A stretch of 64,000 nucleotides of DNA. Origin: Porodaedalea pini. Lineage: Eukaryota > Basidiomycota > Agaricomycetes > Hymenochaetales > Hymenochaetaceae. Below are positions 51,897-62,961 of this stretch, one piece after another. The notes under the pieces are model-generated. The model saw nothing but the letters and a program-made list of their open reading frames with translations. It was not told the origin of the DNA and searched no databases. Where the stretch lies: assembly GCA_002794775.1 (NCBI GenBank), contig NBAY01000003.1:1674001-1738000 (forward strand), given 5' to 3'. Each line of letters starts with the position of its first letter. The first letter of the stretch is position 1. A program made the translations under genes and the position numbers.

Positions 51897-54800
51897 CCAT
51901 CGGGGCGACTGACCGAGAAGAACAAGAGACTTCGAATCCGGATCCGCTAAAATATAACCAACCGTTTGTACAATACGTAGATGCGAACAACGTCGATGGT
52001 TTTCCCGATTACGAAGTCTCCACCGGTGTGAACAAGAATGAAGAGTACGAACAACTGTTCATGAGAGGAACTGGCGGACGCCAGCTGGACCTTCTCCTGA
52101 CCGTCGAGCATGAAATAGCTGGTGAGGCGAGAGAGGTAGATGCGCATGCCCTTGTGGATTCGGGATGCACGGGATCCTGCATCGACGTCAGGTTCGTCGA
52201 GAGGTACGGGTTGGAAACGAAACGCTACATTCGACCCCTCGCGGTGCTGAACGCCGATGGCACGCACAATGAGGCCGGATTGATCGAGGAGTACGTTGAC
52301 ATCGAACTCATGATTGGCCGTCATCGGGAGAAGATCGTCCTCGCAGTAACGTCCCTAGCGTCATCGAACATCTTCCTGGGGTACGACTGGCTTCGACGTC
52401 ACAATCCGGAGGTCGACTGGAAAACGGGCTCGATCGAATTCACCCGCTGTCCAGAAGAATGTGCGATCGAGAGGGAGCCGGTGGAGGACCTAGGCGAGGT
52501 GAAGAAGGTGGTGGAGCAGATGAGGAGGGTGAGTGAGATGCGAATGGACAAGACGTCCTGGCCCGCATACCTCAACGACTACGCCGACGTTTTCAGCGAA
52601 AAAGGTTTTGAGAAGCTGCCGGAACACCGACCCTGGGACCATGTCATCGACTTGAAGCCCGACTTCAAACCGAGCGACTGTAAGATCTACCCGCTCACGC
52701 CGACTGAGCAGCAGTCACTCAAGGACTTCCTTGATGAGAACCTGAAGTCGGGTCGCATTCGACGGTCGATATCGCCCATGGCGTCGCCCTTCTTCTTCAT
52801 TAAGAAGGCTGACAAATCGCTACGCCCCATCCAGGATTACCGTAAGCTCAATGACGGTACGATCAAGAACAAGTATCCCCTCCCTCTCATTGACGAACTC
52901 GTCGACAAGGTCAAGAAAGCGAAATACATCACTAAGCTTGACCTTCGCTGGGGGTACTACAATATCCGGATCCGCGAGGGTGACGAATGGAAAGCAGCGT
53001 TTCGCACGAACATGGGCCTCTTCGAACCGACGGTCATGTTTTTTGGCCTTTGCAACGCGCCGGCCACGTTCCAGGCCTTTGTCAACCACATCTTTAAGGA
53101 CCTAATCTACGCGAACTTGATCATCGTATACCTCGACGACATCCTGATCCTCTCGGAAACCATTGAGGAGCATATCGACACATCGAGGCGCGTACTCCAG
53201 ATCCTCCGAGAGAATGGCCTGTACCTGAAGCCGGAGAAGTGCGAGTTTGACGCCAAGGTCGTCAAATACCTCGGCCACATCATCGGCAATGGAGAGATCA
53301 GGGCTGACCCGGCAAAGACAGAGGCGATTGCGAACTGGCCAGTCCCACAGAACCTCAAGGAGCTGCAACAGTTCCTCGGCATGGGAAACTGGCTGAGACG
53401 GTTTATTAAGGACTACAGCAAGGTGGTCCGACCGTTGACGTCGTTAACGGGCAAGAAGGACTGGGTATGGGAGACTGAACAGCAGGAAGCGTTCGAGGAG
53501 CTGAGACGACGTCTCTGCTCACCTCCAGTCCTAGCCATCGCCAATGACGAGGGCCCTTTCCGCATAGAAGCGGACTCGTCGAACTTTGCGCTCGGTGGTG
53601 TGTTGTTGCAGAAGCAGGAAGGGAAGTGGAGGGTGATCGCCTACAGGTCAGAGGCACTTGAACCGGCGGAACAAAACTACGAGATCTACGACAAGGAGAT
53701 GCTCGCGATCGTTTCGGCGCTCAAGGAGTGGCGGCAATACCTCCTTGGCGCTCGCCACAAAATTGAAATCTGGTCCGACCACGCCAACCTCACCTACTTC
53801 AGGTCAGCGCAGAAGCTGAGCTATCGTCAAGCTCGCTGGCGAACCGAACTCGAGGAATTCGACTTCCACCTCGAACACAAGTCGGGGAAGACAATGGGCA
53901 AGGCCGACTTGCTGTCACGCAAGGCGGGCTATGATCAGGGCAAGGATGACAATGACGGCGTCGTGTTCATCAAGGAGAAATGGCTGAACCGTGGGGTGGT
54001 AAGGACGTCGCGTGATGAAATGTTGGAACGAGTGGGTGAGGCGCAGAGAGCGCAAGACGAGTCGGAGAGGCCGACGAATATGGTGAAGGTCGACGGGTTG
54101 TGGCGGATGAAAGGCAAGGTGTACGTGCCGTCGACGATGAAGGAAGCGGTATTGCGGGAGTACCACGACTCGACCCTGGCAGGACATCCTGGATCGTCGA
54201 AGACAGTCGAACTGGTACGTCGAGACTTCTGGTGGGCGTCAATGTTCTCCGATGTCCGAACATACGTCCGAGGATGCAACCGTTGCCAACGGACGAAAGC
54301 CTTAAGAACGTCGAGGTCGAGACCGCTTCATCCTAACACGATCCCTGAAGGTCCCTGGGAGATCGTCACGGTCGACCTAATCGGAGAACTCCCGGACTCT
54401 AAAGGACACAATGCAATCTGCGTCTTCGTGGACAGATTCTCGAAACAGATGCATGCCATCCCGACGACAACGAAACTGTCAGCGGAAGGCATGGCTCAGT
54501 TATACCGAGACCACGTCTTCCGCCTCCATGGCCTACCGAAGAAGATCATCCACGACTGAGGCACACAGTTCGATGCGTCGATGATGAAGGAGCTATACAA
54601 ACTCCTACACATCGAAGGCAATCCGTCAACGGCATACCACCCACAAACGGACGGTCAAACGGAACGCGTCAATCAAGAGCTTGAACAGTACCTCCGGCTC
54701 TTCGTCGATCATCGGCAATCGGACTGGAAGGACTGGCTCCCCCTCGCAGAGTTCGCCTACAACAACCGCGAACATTCAGCGACAAGGATGTCACCCTTCT

Positions 54801-55522
54801 ACGCAAACACCGGACGTCACCCTATGAGCTTCGACACCATACGAACTTCCTCTGCCAACATGTCGGCGGAAGAATTCGCCAAGCACATCAAGGAGACTCA
54901 TCGCGTTGCTAAGGACAATCTAGTCAAGGCAGCAGAGGACATGAAGCGCTACCATGACCGGACAGCAGGAGCTTTGGTGGAGTACAAGGCTGGAGACAAA
55001 GTCTTCCTTGACGGGCGAAACATCAGTACGGACTCGCCGACGAAGAAACTCGCAGACAAATGGTACGGCCCCTTTGACATCGTCGACAAGGTAGGAGCGA
55101 GCGCGTACAAGCTCAAACTCCCGAAGCGATGGAAAAAGGTCCACCCTGTCTTCAACGAAGCCCTGTTGAAACCTGCCGTCGAACCGTCCTTTGAAAGCCA
55201 GAAGCAACCGCCGCCGCCGCCGCCAGACATCGTCGACAACGAGGAGGAATACGAACTCGAGGAAGTCTTAGACTCACGTCTGCACCGAGGGAAACTACAG
55301 TACCTTGTCAAATGGGTCGGCTACAATGAACCTACTTGGCAGCCTGAGACGGACTTCGGCGAGAACGCGAAGGAGGCGATCGCTGAGTTCTACCTCAAAC
55401 ATCCCGGTGCACCTCGGAAACTCGACATCCCTCGTCAACGACTCCGTCCGCTCTTCGTCGACACCGAACCTGACGACCGCGATCATGGTTGGTCGGGACG
55501 CCCAACCTTGAAGGGGGGGTAA
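51879..55522 (+). CDS. Pol of Gypsy B: protease, RT, RNase H, integrase, chromodomain (one in-frame stop)
   Basis: The -1 frame is open from the slippery site; the first ATG is at 52,028. Protease has DSGCTGSCID (about 52,157). Reverse transcriptase follows with PIQDYRKLND, FGLCNAPATFQAFVNHI and IIVYLDDILILSE (about 53,123-53,161). RNase H is near 53,560-53,830 (YEIYDKEMLAIVSALKEW). The integrase zinc domain has CNRCQRTKALR (about 54,276), then VDLIGELPDSKGHN and FAYNNREHSATRMSPFYAN. A chromodomain spans about 55,240-55,400 (LQYLVKWVGYNEPTWQPE). The frame stops once at 54557-54559, TGA after KKIIHD, where a CGA codon would fit, then runs to 55,522. Without readthrough, integrase is truncated, so this copy is probably not autonomous. 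Confidence 0.9.
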
Positions 55523-55935
55523 TGTTAGAACCTGAACTTTCACCTTTTCCTTTATTTTCCCTTTTACCATTTCCTTTATTATATTCGTCCTTTTCATTAT
55601 ATTTACCCATCTTACTCAATCATTCCCACACTACCTTCATTCGTTCCATTCCCACTCGTTATGTAATGTTAGGTAATATAGTCTCACGGTCGTCGCTATA
55701 TAAGGTCTCAGGAATCGCATGAACTCCTTGTTCTGCTTTTCCTCTTACCTCCATGACGACCTAGGTGAGACTCGTCCCCCTTGTATTAGTTTAGACTTGT
55801 ATTAATCCTCTTACCTCCGCGACGACCTAGCCTGAGTAAGCGTGTCCCGAGTCTACGCTCGAGTATAGCACATCCCAGACGACAGTCAGCCGAGGCCTGC
55901 CCAGTCCGAGTCGTCTCCCGGGCTCCCGCCTAACA
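55523..55935 (+). repeat. 3' LTR of Gypsy B
   Basis: 413 bp, about 99% identical to the 5' LTR by eye. Confidence 0.95.
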
Positions 55936-57289
55936 CTTTCCTATTGTGTCCTTGGATATCTCCACTCTGATAAGTCCTGCACATTCTTTGAGTAATTTGG
56001 TTACGGCCTCCTTTGCAAGCGCATTTGCCTCATCTCTTACCTTTGCCTTTGCCTATCTCAAAGCTTTCTTTTTAATCAGCACCGATGACTCTAACCCCTG
56101 CTCTACTGGAAGCTGTGTGTATTCTGAGGTCAGGGTGTTGCTAGCAGACGCAACTGACACACGAGAGCTTGGCAAGATAATGCTCTCTTTGGCTGGTACA
56201 TTGAATATGGAAGCATGGAGAGGGCTATACCAGTATTGTAGGTAGTCATTGAGGAAAAAATACATTCCATCATAGAAACGATGGCACCCATAGTTGAGGA
56301 GGTGTTGGCGCAGTATAGTGTTATGCGCCTCCACTGACTGATGGTAAAATTTCCCAGTAAGTTTGCTTATCAATGGCCAAAATAGGGACCTGCTTATGTT
56401 CAATATAAGAGCTTGCTCCAGCACATGGATCTGATTTTGCATTGCGACAGCTCCTGCATTGTGCAATTCTTGCTTAATGTCCACTGAAGACTGAATGTAG
56501 TCTAGCTTTCGATCAACTTTCGTAAGGCTCTCTGCCTAGTGCTGCTCCCATTCTGTCTGCTGCTGCTCCCATTCTGCTCACTGCTGCTCCCATTCTGCCT
56601 GCTGCTGCTCTAATTGTGCCTGCTGCTGTGCCACTTCTTCTGCAACTTTCAGTGCAATCTTCTCATCAATCTGTGCAGATAACTCCTTTCACCATGTTTT
56701 CATACCCTGCTTTCGCTTCCTCCCTGCTGTCAGCCACTGTCCAGTGCAAGTCTCTTTCTCACGTTGGATTTCTAAGGATTTGCCTTTTCTTTTGATAAGG
56801 CAGCTTCAGCCACTGCTGTCTTTGCCATCATCTAGAAAAAGATCCCTGCAGAAGCTGCAAACTCAAAATAAATTGAAAGGGGTAAAAAAAGAAAGCGATT
56901 TGCTCTGACTTACTGCCTGATGTTAATGATTCAAGAAGATCATGGGACACTGACCCACTTGTGCTGCTGTCCTCATCCTCCTTATGGCTCTCCATGTTGT
57001 GATCGAGATCTAGTGTGGTGCAACAAGGGGATATGTCTGAGACAACATGATTGCGTAGCGTGAGTGATGAGAGGGAACAATGTGGGTGTGAGCTTACATA
57101 TATCTCAGTCATTGTCATGTGGACTGATCTCTATCTGGCAGGCCCCCAACACCTTACTGTACAGCTGAGATGAAGAAGTGTGCTAGGACTTGCCTTTTAC
57201 AGTTTCTGACCTTATATACCCAGAGCACTAGCCAAATGCTGTAATCTAAGCATTGCATATTCACTTTTCCATGTGGATTTTTTTCTCTT

Positions 57290-59754
57290 ATGCCTCCTCA
57301 ATGTACCAAAATCCTCTCCAAAAAGGCCAAAGCAGCTGAGGAAGCCAAAGCTATCAAAAATGCACCCAAGCATCCCTGTGGCTGACCAAGAAAGATCACA
57401 GAAGCAGCTGTAAGCCCCAAAGCAAAACTAGCTATCCACAAGTCCCCATGAACCCCTGTGCCTTGAATGCCTTTCAATTTGAACACTAAACTGACCAGGA
57501 GGCCACTGAAAAAGCATGCCAGAAAGGTGACTTGGACATCTTGAGAATCTATGCTTACTTGTACTGACATTCTGCTTTTACTCTCTTCCTTTGGAACTGT
57601 TGCGAACAGGATTACAATAGCAATGACGACAATGACAATGATGATGTCAACATCAATCCAGCTGCTGTAGCAGAAATCTCAGTCCTTGATGTGGCACGAG
57701 CTGGGGGTTATAATGGCCCTGCTGATGAAACTCTATAGTTAGACAGTACTTATGAGGAAGTTCCTGACTTCCCATCTGATGACAGCTTTTTTTTGCCGGG
57801 TAAGAGATATTTTTACATTATAAACATGGTCTTACATGTATATCAGATGGCCTGTAAGCCCGCCAGAGCATTCTTACCATGTCTGACATGACACTGACTG
57901 TCTGGACAGTGTGTCATGACTCTGAGGTACCGAGCTGCAGATATTCCGAGATGCACAAACTCCGAAAGGCCACCATACAGCTGGACCGAGACCGCACTGA
58001 GTCTGAGCCCAAAACCCAGTGACAGCATAGTCTCCGGACCTTCAGAGCATGGCACATTATATTCTATCCATATCCTTTTCATATTCCCTTCACTCCCCAA
58101 CCTATCCAAAGCCAATACAAAACTGTCCGAAGCTCATCCACACCCACACCAAGTTGAGTGATCTTTCGGCATGCACCTGCCGATGATTTACGTATTCCAA
58201 GAGTAATTCTCAACGGATTCCTTTTGGACTGGTACTGTATAGTTCATATTATATAATCCTTTCTATTTGAACCCTTTCCAACGCCTTTGTTGCCTCAGTC
58301 TCTCTGACAGCAACAAAGGTGAGTAGACAATTTTCCTGTATGTATTTACAGTCTCTCTGACAGCAACAAAGATTGTTTTGTCCCATCTGTCTTGTGGGCT
58401 CAAGTGTTGGCACTACCTAGGTGCCTTCCATGGCCCTGCTGACTGAAGTATTCCTTCCCTTGGAACAGCCAAGGTACAAGGGATGGTTATATCAACACCA
58501 GCCACAGACAGAGCAGACAGAGATGTGATTGAAGTAAAGGTCTTGGTTTCAGATGGCATCAGTGGATGGGAGCTGATCTTGTGCTCCAACATACTATTAA
58601 ATGATTTGTTGGTTGAGGTTGCAAAGGTGACAAGGGGCTCCTGCATCATTATGTGTCTTGGAGCTGAGGGCCCATGGTGTATCAAAGAAGGCCTAAACAA
58701 ATACCTTCCAGAGTATCTAGATAATCAGAGTGCATTGGATAAGGTCTTTGTGGAGGTCTGCAAACACCACAAGGAGCAAGTGGCTAAAAAGATAAAAACC
58801 AAAAGTGATCCAAAGATCATCATCAGAGATCTCCCAGAGGTTTGTTCAATTGTGTTTCATTGCCAGCTATTTCAACTCAGATATTCTGGCTGGATAGGAT
58901 TCTAATGTGCAGGGCAAAAGGGACAAAAAGACTCTGGCAAAAGCTAAGCTGACAGTAGCGCCACTTGATAATGTGAAGAGTACATACAATAATGAGATCG
59001 AGGAAATCACACACAAGATTGTAGCGAGCTTCACATGTGATGAGCATGGCAGTAAACTGTGCACAATGCTAAAAGGTATGTGGGAGCATGTCACATACAC
59101 TATGGAGGATGTCGCTGAGCACATGAAACTTCTTGTGAGTCTTAAATTGTCATTTCACGCACAAGTCTATATATCTCACTCAAAATGTCTATTGTTATTT
59201 CTGAGCACTGAAACACGCTAGGAGTGACCTACACCGATCCACCTGAGGCTCTTAAACTTCTAGATAGAAAGCCACACAAGTCGTACTCAGCTGCAAGAGC
59301 AGCTGAGAGGAATGCAGAAGTTTATACCCATGCAGCTCCACCTGATCCTGTATCGTGCAAACCTCCTGTGATCAACCACCCCTCAACCATGCAGCCACAA
59401 GCCATGATGCAGCACCCTCTCATGATGCAGAATCCTCTCATGATGCAGACTATGTTTGGCAACAACGTGATCAGTCAAAGGCAGTCTCAAGAGTTCCCAT
59501 CCATTAGCAAGTGGCTGGACTCTCTGCACAAGGATATGGAATGGGGCCAAGCTCCCTGCCCTAACTATTGGATTTTTAGGTAGTCATTCAAAGAGCGAGG
59601 TCTAGTTCACCTGGATGATATCTAAGGGCTGTTTAAGGACAACATATGGAAAATAGCGGAGGAGGATAAATTAGTCGTCAACCTCAGCCTTGTCAATCAT
59701 CTTCATCGCTATGTGGACCAAGATTACAACCTCATTGTCAATTCTCACAGCTAA
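57290..59754 (+). pseudogene. Cargo gene Y: AT-hook and SAM-like domain protein
   Basis: This plus-strand gene is divergent from gene X. The start at 57,290 is MPPQCTKILSKKAKAAEEAK, followed by a basic stretch where PCG-stop-PRKI stands for an AT-hook core (G-R-P-R-K with CGA changed to TGA). Next come an acidic Asn/Asp-rich segment (about 57,610-57,790), a middle domain (ISTPATDRADRDVIEVKVL, LLVEVAKVTRGSCIIMCLG) and a Lys-rich linker. A Met-Gln-rich segment (MMQHPLMMQNPLMMQ) follows, then a C-terminal SAM-like module (FPSISKWLDSL, SFKERGLVHLDDI, LHRYVDQDYN), with stop at 59752-59754. Introns near 58,840-58,910 and 59,135-59,222 look real. Stops at likely Arg, Gln and Trp codons mark it as decayed. 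A role in DNA or chromatin binding for the element is inference. Confidence 0.55.
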
Positions 59755-59863
59755 ATGATCACTCCTAATCATTACTATCAAAGCATGTCAATAGAGGACT
59801 ACACTCAAAAATGACATAGATTTGTTGATAATTGAAAGCTATTTCTGTCTATGTGACTTTCAG

Positions 59864-61115
59864 CTGAGCACGTCATCAGAGGATTTCACTTGAGAATTGA
59901 GGGTAGCTATGCACCAGGGCCAGCAGACAAACCCGCAGTGTTGGTAGAAGGCTCGACAGTCATTTGCGCTAATTGACATAATCTCTCCATAAAGCCATGC
60001 ATACACCACAACATCTCCTCCTTTTTCCGGCAGGGCAAGTTGTTGAAGTTGAGTTTTGAGTGGCGAGAAGGCCAATTCAATTGGATTGAAATCTGGAGAG
60101 TACGCAGGAAGGAATTCAAGCTTCATGCCACTAGACACGCGATTACAGAATGCATCAGTGCTAGAGCGATGCACGGGAGGAAAAAGCACTGTACCTGGAT
60201 TCAATCAACTTGCAAATTTCATTCGACTTGTGGATAGCACAGTTGTCCATGACAATAACTGAGTTTGGTCCTAGAAAAGGTTCCATATGATTGAGGAGAC
60301 GTGCAATGAAAGTGGTAAAGGATTCTGTATTGAATGAGCCTTCCAAGATGATGCAGTCGAGCATTCCATCAAGAGAGATTGCTGGAAGGATTGAATACCT
60401 GGAGGAAGTTTGACATATGACACCCTGAGGTATGATAGGACTACACATACCTCTTTCCCCTGGCGAACAACTGTTTGCGGCTGGCTTGATGCCTGTGTAA
60501 AGCCTATGCCTTTTTTCTCAAGAAAGTGTGACAGTCGCAAGTGCTTTCATCAATGAACACAAGCTGTTCAGCTTCGTATTTCTTGCTAATTTTGAGACAA
60601 TATTGTATTCATGCAGTCTCACTGCATTCACATGCCTTCTTTGAAATCTTCGACCAGGTTGGATTTGGGCTCAACTAGTTGAAAACAAAAGACTATACCC
60701 TTTTTATAGTGAATCCAGCCCGTTCCAACGTCCTTCATATTGTAGAGTCCAAAACGTATTTACCAGAAGACGCACCGAGCTTCTGCCTCAGCTTGTCAAG
60801 GAATAGGTCCCTGCATTGATCAAATGAACTGAGGAGATACTGGTGGCAAATGGAATCCTGATGAGCAACATCCGTCAGTGCTGGCACACTACACCTCACC
60901 TGTATATCCAGATAGTCCAACAGCCTTAGCCAGCTAGTCCTCTTTCCATCTCTCTTGATGCCCCTAGTAGCCTCCCAGTCTTTTATGATCTGATAGATTG
61001 TTCAATGATTGACGTCTATCAACGCAGAAAGATGATCCATGGTGAACTTATTAGATTGGTGCAGCTTGAAGAGAATGGATCACGCATCGTTTGAGAGGGC
61101 CTTGCCATGCATCAT
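59864..61115 (-). pseudogene. IS630/Tc1-type DDE transposase, right arm
   Basis: The start ATG is at 61,115 (MMHGKALSNDA, then a stop where the left copy has a Gln codon). The helix-turn-helix LSALIDVN and TIYQIIKDWEATRGIKRDGK are contiguous here but separated by a His-stop pair that the left copy reads as Arg codons. The catalytic parts are LVFIDESTCDCHTF (about 60,540), SVIVMDNCAIHKSNEI (about 60,235) and FLPAYSPDFNPIELAFSPLK (about 60,050-60,105). Stops of CpG-decay type show the copy is inactive, but the DDE residues are preserved. Used with the left copy it defines the family well. Confidence 0.85.
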
Positions 61116-62092
61116 TATGGTGGGAGAGAAGGGTGTTTTTGTAGTGAATGTGTTCACGTGCCAACCCCTAATCCACATATACCACTGACTATTGTAGCAC
61201 ACCAACCTCTCTTCAGTGAAGCCATCTGCTCTTCTGTCTAGACTGTGGGCAACAATAGTTATATCTTGCTCTTGACCAAGAAGAAGCTGCCAGCTGTTGC
61301 TGTTCTGGATCTGAAAGGACATCTTCAAGTCTGTTTGCATAAACATACACTTGTGTATCTACTAGTGGTCCTGCATGGCAGATACGCTCACCTGGTATGC
61401 CGGTGAGATATCTGTGGCTATCTCTTCTTGAGATAGAGTAGTACTTATGAAGCAACACATTGTTCCCAACTTCTATACTTCAGATGTGCAGGTGGCACAT
61501 GGTGCTATGGCACACATGTCAAAAATAAATTACCACTACAGTGTCAAATCAAGATGGAGGGGCCCCCAAATAACCCAGGCTGTAGTAGATAGGATTGTCT
61601 ATGTAGTGCAAGAAGTTTTGTATTTTTACCTGTCAAATTGGCAGAGCTGTATGAAATGGACTGTCTAAACCTGGGTGAGAGTAGGTGTCCAAAGAACAGA
61701 AACATCCCCATTACACCATGAATAGTGCACAGAATGACACCAAACTTATGCACAGGATTGCCATACATGTGAACCTAGTTTACAGGTGAAGGAAAAAAAA
61801 TTATGGGATAAGAGGAAAGGGGTATGATTTTTGCATATAGTGAGGGTGAGGTGTTGAAACAGGACTGGTCAACATTGTTTGACTTATTTTGACAAAAACA
61901 TTCATCTAACCTTGGATATTTTTACAGATTCGGATTTGGATGAGTAAGTACATTTTTTTGAGTGCTTAATAAATATGTATTGTGAGGAATTGACACAGTA
62001 AATCATCATTTACTCAAATTTTGGTAGTTATGCTGCAAGACACATCAAAACCACATGAATTTGATGTGTGACAATACTTCTGAAAAGGGCAG
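59864..62092 (-). mobile_element. Right arm (copy 2) of the composite DNA element, uninterrupted
   Basis: 2,229 bp, the inverted copy of the left arm without any later insertion. It therefore records the empty target sites of three insertions. It ends GGGCAG at 62,092, followed by TA. Homology between arms stops abruptly at CTGAGCA (59864-59870), matching TGCTCAG at 48738-48744. Confidence 0.88.
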
Positions 62093-62094
62093 TA

Positions 62095-62549
62095 AGAATA
62101 GATCAATGGAGCAGTCTGACCTTCATTTATTTTTTTCATAAAAGAAATAGCTTGATTTTTATTCTACTAATAAGCCTGTATATAATGTGAATATATGCAC
62201 CCACATGCATGGGTGAATACATCACATGCACTTTATGTAAGAATTCTTATTAAGAATTGCCTTTCAATAAGAATATTCCTATTCTCAATAAGAGGTTCAA
62301 CTGTACCTTACTTCATATGGATTGCATCTCAAAGATGCTGGATTATCAATGCAAAAGTTTTTTTTTTGTCTTTAGTTGGCTTTCAGAGCACTTATGCTAA
62401 GACACACTTCATGCACAATTTTCATTTTTGGTAATGATAAAGTGACAATTTTTTACAAATTACTATATTTGGACACTTACACAACATCTTCTACAGTTTC
62501 CAACTGATAGTTAACCACAAGTGTAATATAGTCTATAGTATAGCTACCT
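62095..62549. other. AT-rich stretch without recognised features
   Basis: Flank of the composite element. It has long A/T runs and an AAGAATTCTTATTAAGAATT-like palindromic patch near 62,240-62,260. I see no gene. Confidence 0.5.
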
Positions 62550-62949
62550 TGTTAGGCAAGAGTTTAGAAGATGACTCAGACTGGACAGGCCTCAGCTGAC
62601 TGTTGTCTGGGATGTGCTATAACTTAAGTGGGGACTCAAGACATGCTTACTCAGGCTAGGTCGTCTTGGAGGTAAGAGGAAAAGCAGAACAGGTGTTCAG
62701 ATGTGATTTCTCTTCCTTATATACAGTGATCACCTTGTGAGACCCAGTTGCCCAATTATCTAAGTACTATATAATTTATGTAATGGAATGAATGAAGGTT
62801 AGGTGGAACAAGTGTGGGAAGGATCATGGATGACATAAGCATAGAAAAGAATTAGGGAAGATAGTTAAATATAATAAAAAGGAGCAATTAAAGTCAAGGA
62901 AAATGGTAAAAGGAAAAGAAAAGAAAAGAGGAAAGTTCGAGTCCTGACA
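62550..62949 (-). repeat. Solo LTR related to the Gypsy A/B LTRs
   Basis: On the minus strand it starts TGTCAGGACTCGAAC and ends GCCTAACA, and aligns along its length with the Gypsy A LTR. Flanking 5-mers are TACCT (62545-62549) and CACCT (62950-62954), a target duplication with one change. No internal region is attached, so it is a recombination remnant. It carries many transitions and is old. Confidence 0.85.
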
Positions 62950-62961
62950 CACCTCTGTAGA

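Larger units (their letters stand above)
49694..55935 (+). mobile_element. Gypsy chromovirus B (young, nearly intact)
   Basis: The two 413-bp LTRs (49694-50106 and 55523-55935) start TGTTAGAACC and end GCCTAACA, and differ at about four positions by eye. CTTTC flanks both sides (49689-49693 and 55936-55940). A polypurine tract, AAGGGGGGG, precedes the 3' LTR. Gag and Pol are complete except for one internal opal codon in integrase. The element is inserted in an exon of cargo gene X. A chromodomain at the Pol C-terminus places it among chromoviruses, which target integration to marked chromatin. Confidence 0.95.
48906..57118 (-). pseudogene. Cargo gene X: coiled-coil protein, split by Gypsy B
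   Basis: This minus-strand gene lies in the core of the composite element. The start is MESHKEDEDSSTSGSVSHDL at 56,995 (an upstream ATG at 57,118 is possible), followed by an intron with a GTAAGT donor. A Gln-rich segment follows (EQQQAEWEQQ units, about 56,520-56,640), then IHVLEQALILNISRSLFWPL, HQSVEAHNTILRQHLLNYG, and KEAVTKLLKECAGLIRVEIS just before Gypsy B. Beyond the insertion the same frame continues: TLGWMTFWKKLAIGDNV, VTREYWEFDADELNVW, and stop at 48906-48908. TAG and TGA codons replace likely Gln and Arg codons, so it is a pseudogene. I know no family for it. Its conserved position suggests an accessory gene of the element (inference). Confidence 0.55.
32074..62092. mobile_element. 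Composite IS630/Tc1-type DNA element with 2.2-kb inverted arms (nested insertions inside)
   Basis: The left end at 32074 and right end at 62092 carry the same terminal sequence, CTGCCCTTTTCAGAAGTATT, in inverted orientation, each bordered by TA. The left arm (32074-48744) and right arm (59864-62092) are the same sequence. After removing three later insertions and one copy of each target duplication, the left arm is 2,229 bp, exactly the length of the right arm. Each arm carries a DDE transposase pointing inward. The core between the arms, 4,872 bp without Gypsy B, holds two divergent decayed genes. The reconstructed element is 9,330 bp. Movement as one unit is inference; two independent insertions in opposite orientation is the alternative. 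Confidence 0.7.

Noticed and set aside
57298..57570. Minus-strand ORF that looks like a membrane protein
   Set aside because: The opposite strand reads as the first exon of gene Y with a Lys/Ala-rich, AT-hook-like sequence; hydrophobic antisense frames are expected opposite such codons.
59864..62092. Right arm as a complete ordinary Tc1 element with its own two short ends
   Set aside because: I could not find the terminal sequence in inverted orientation near 59,860 or near 48,744; only the outer ends carry it.
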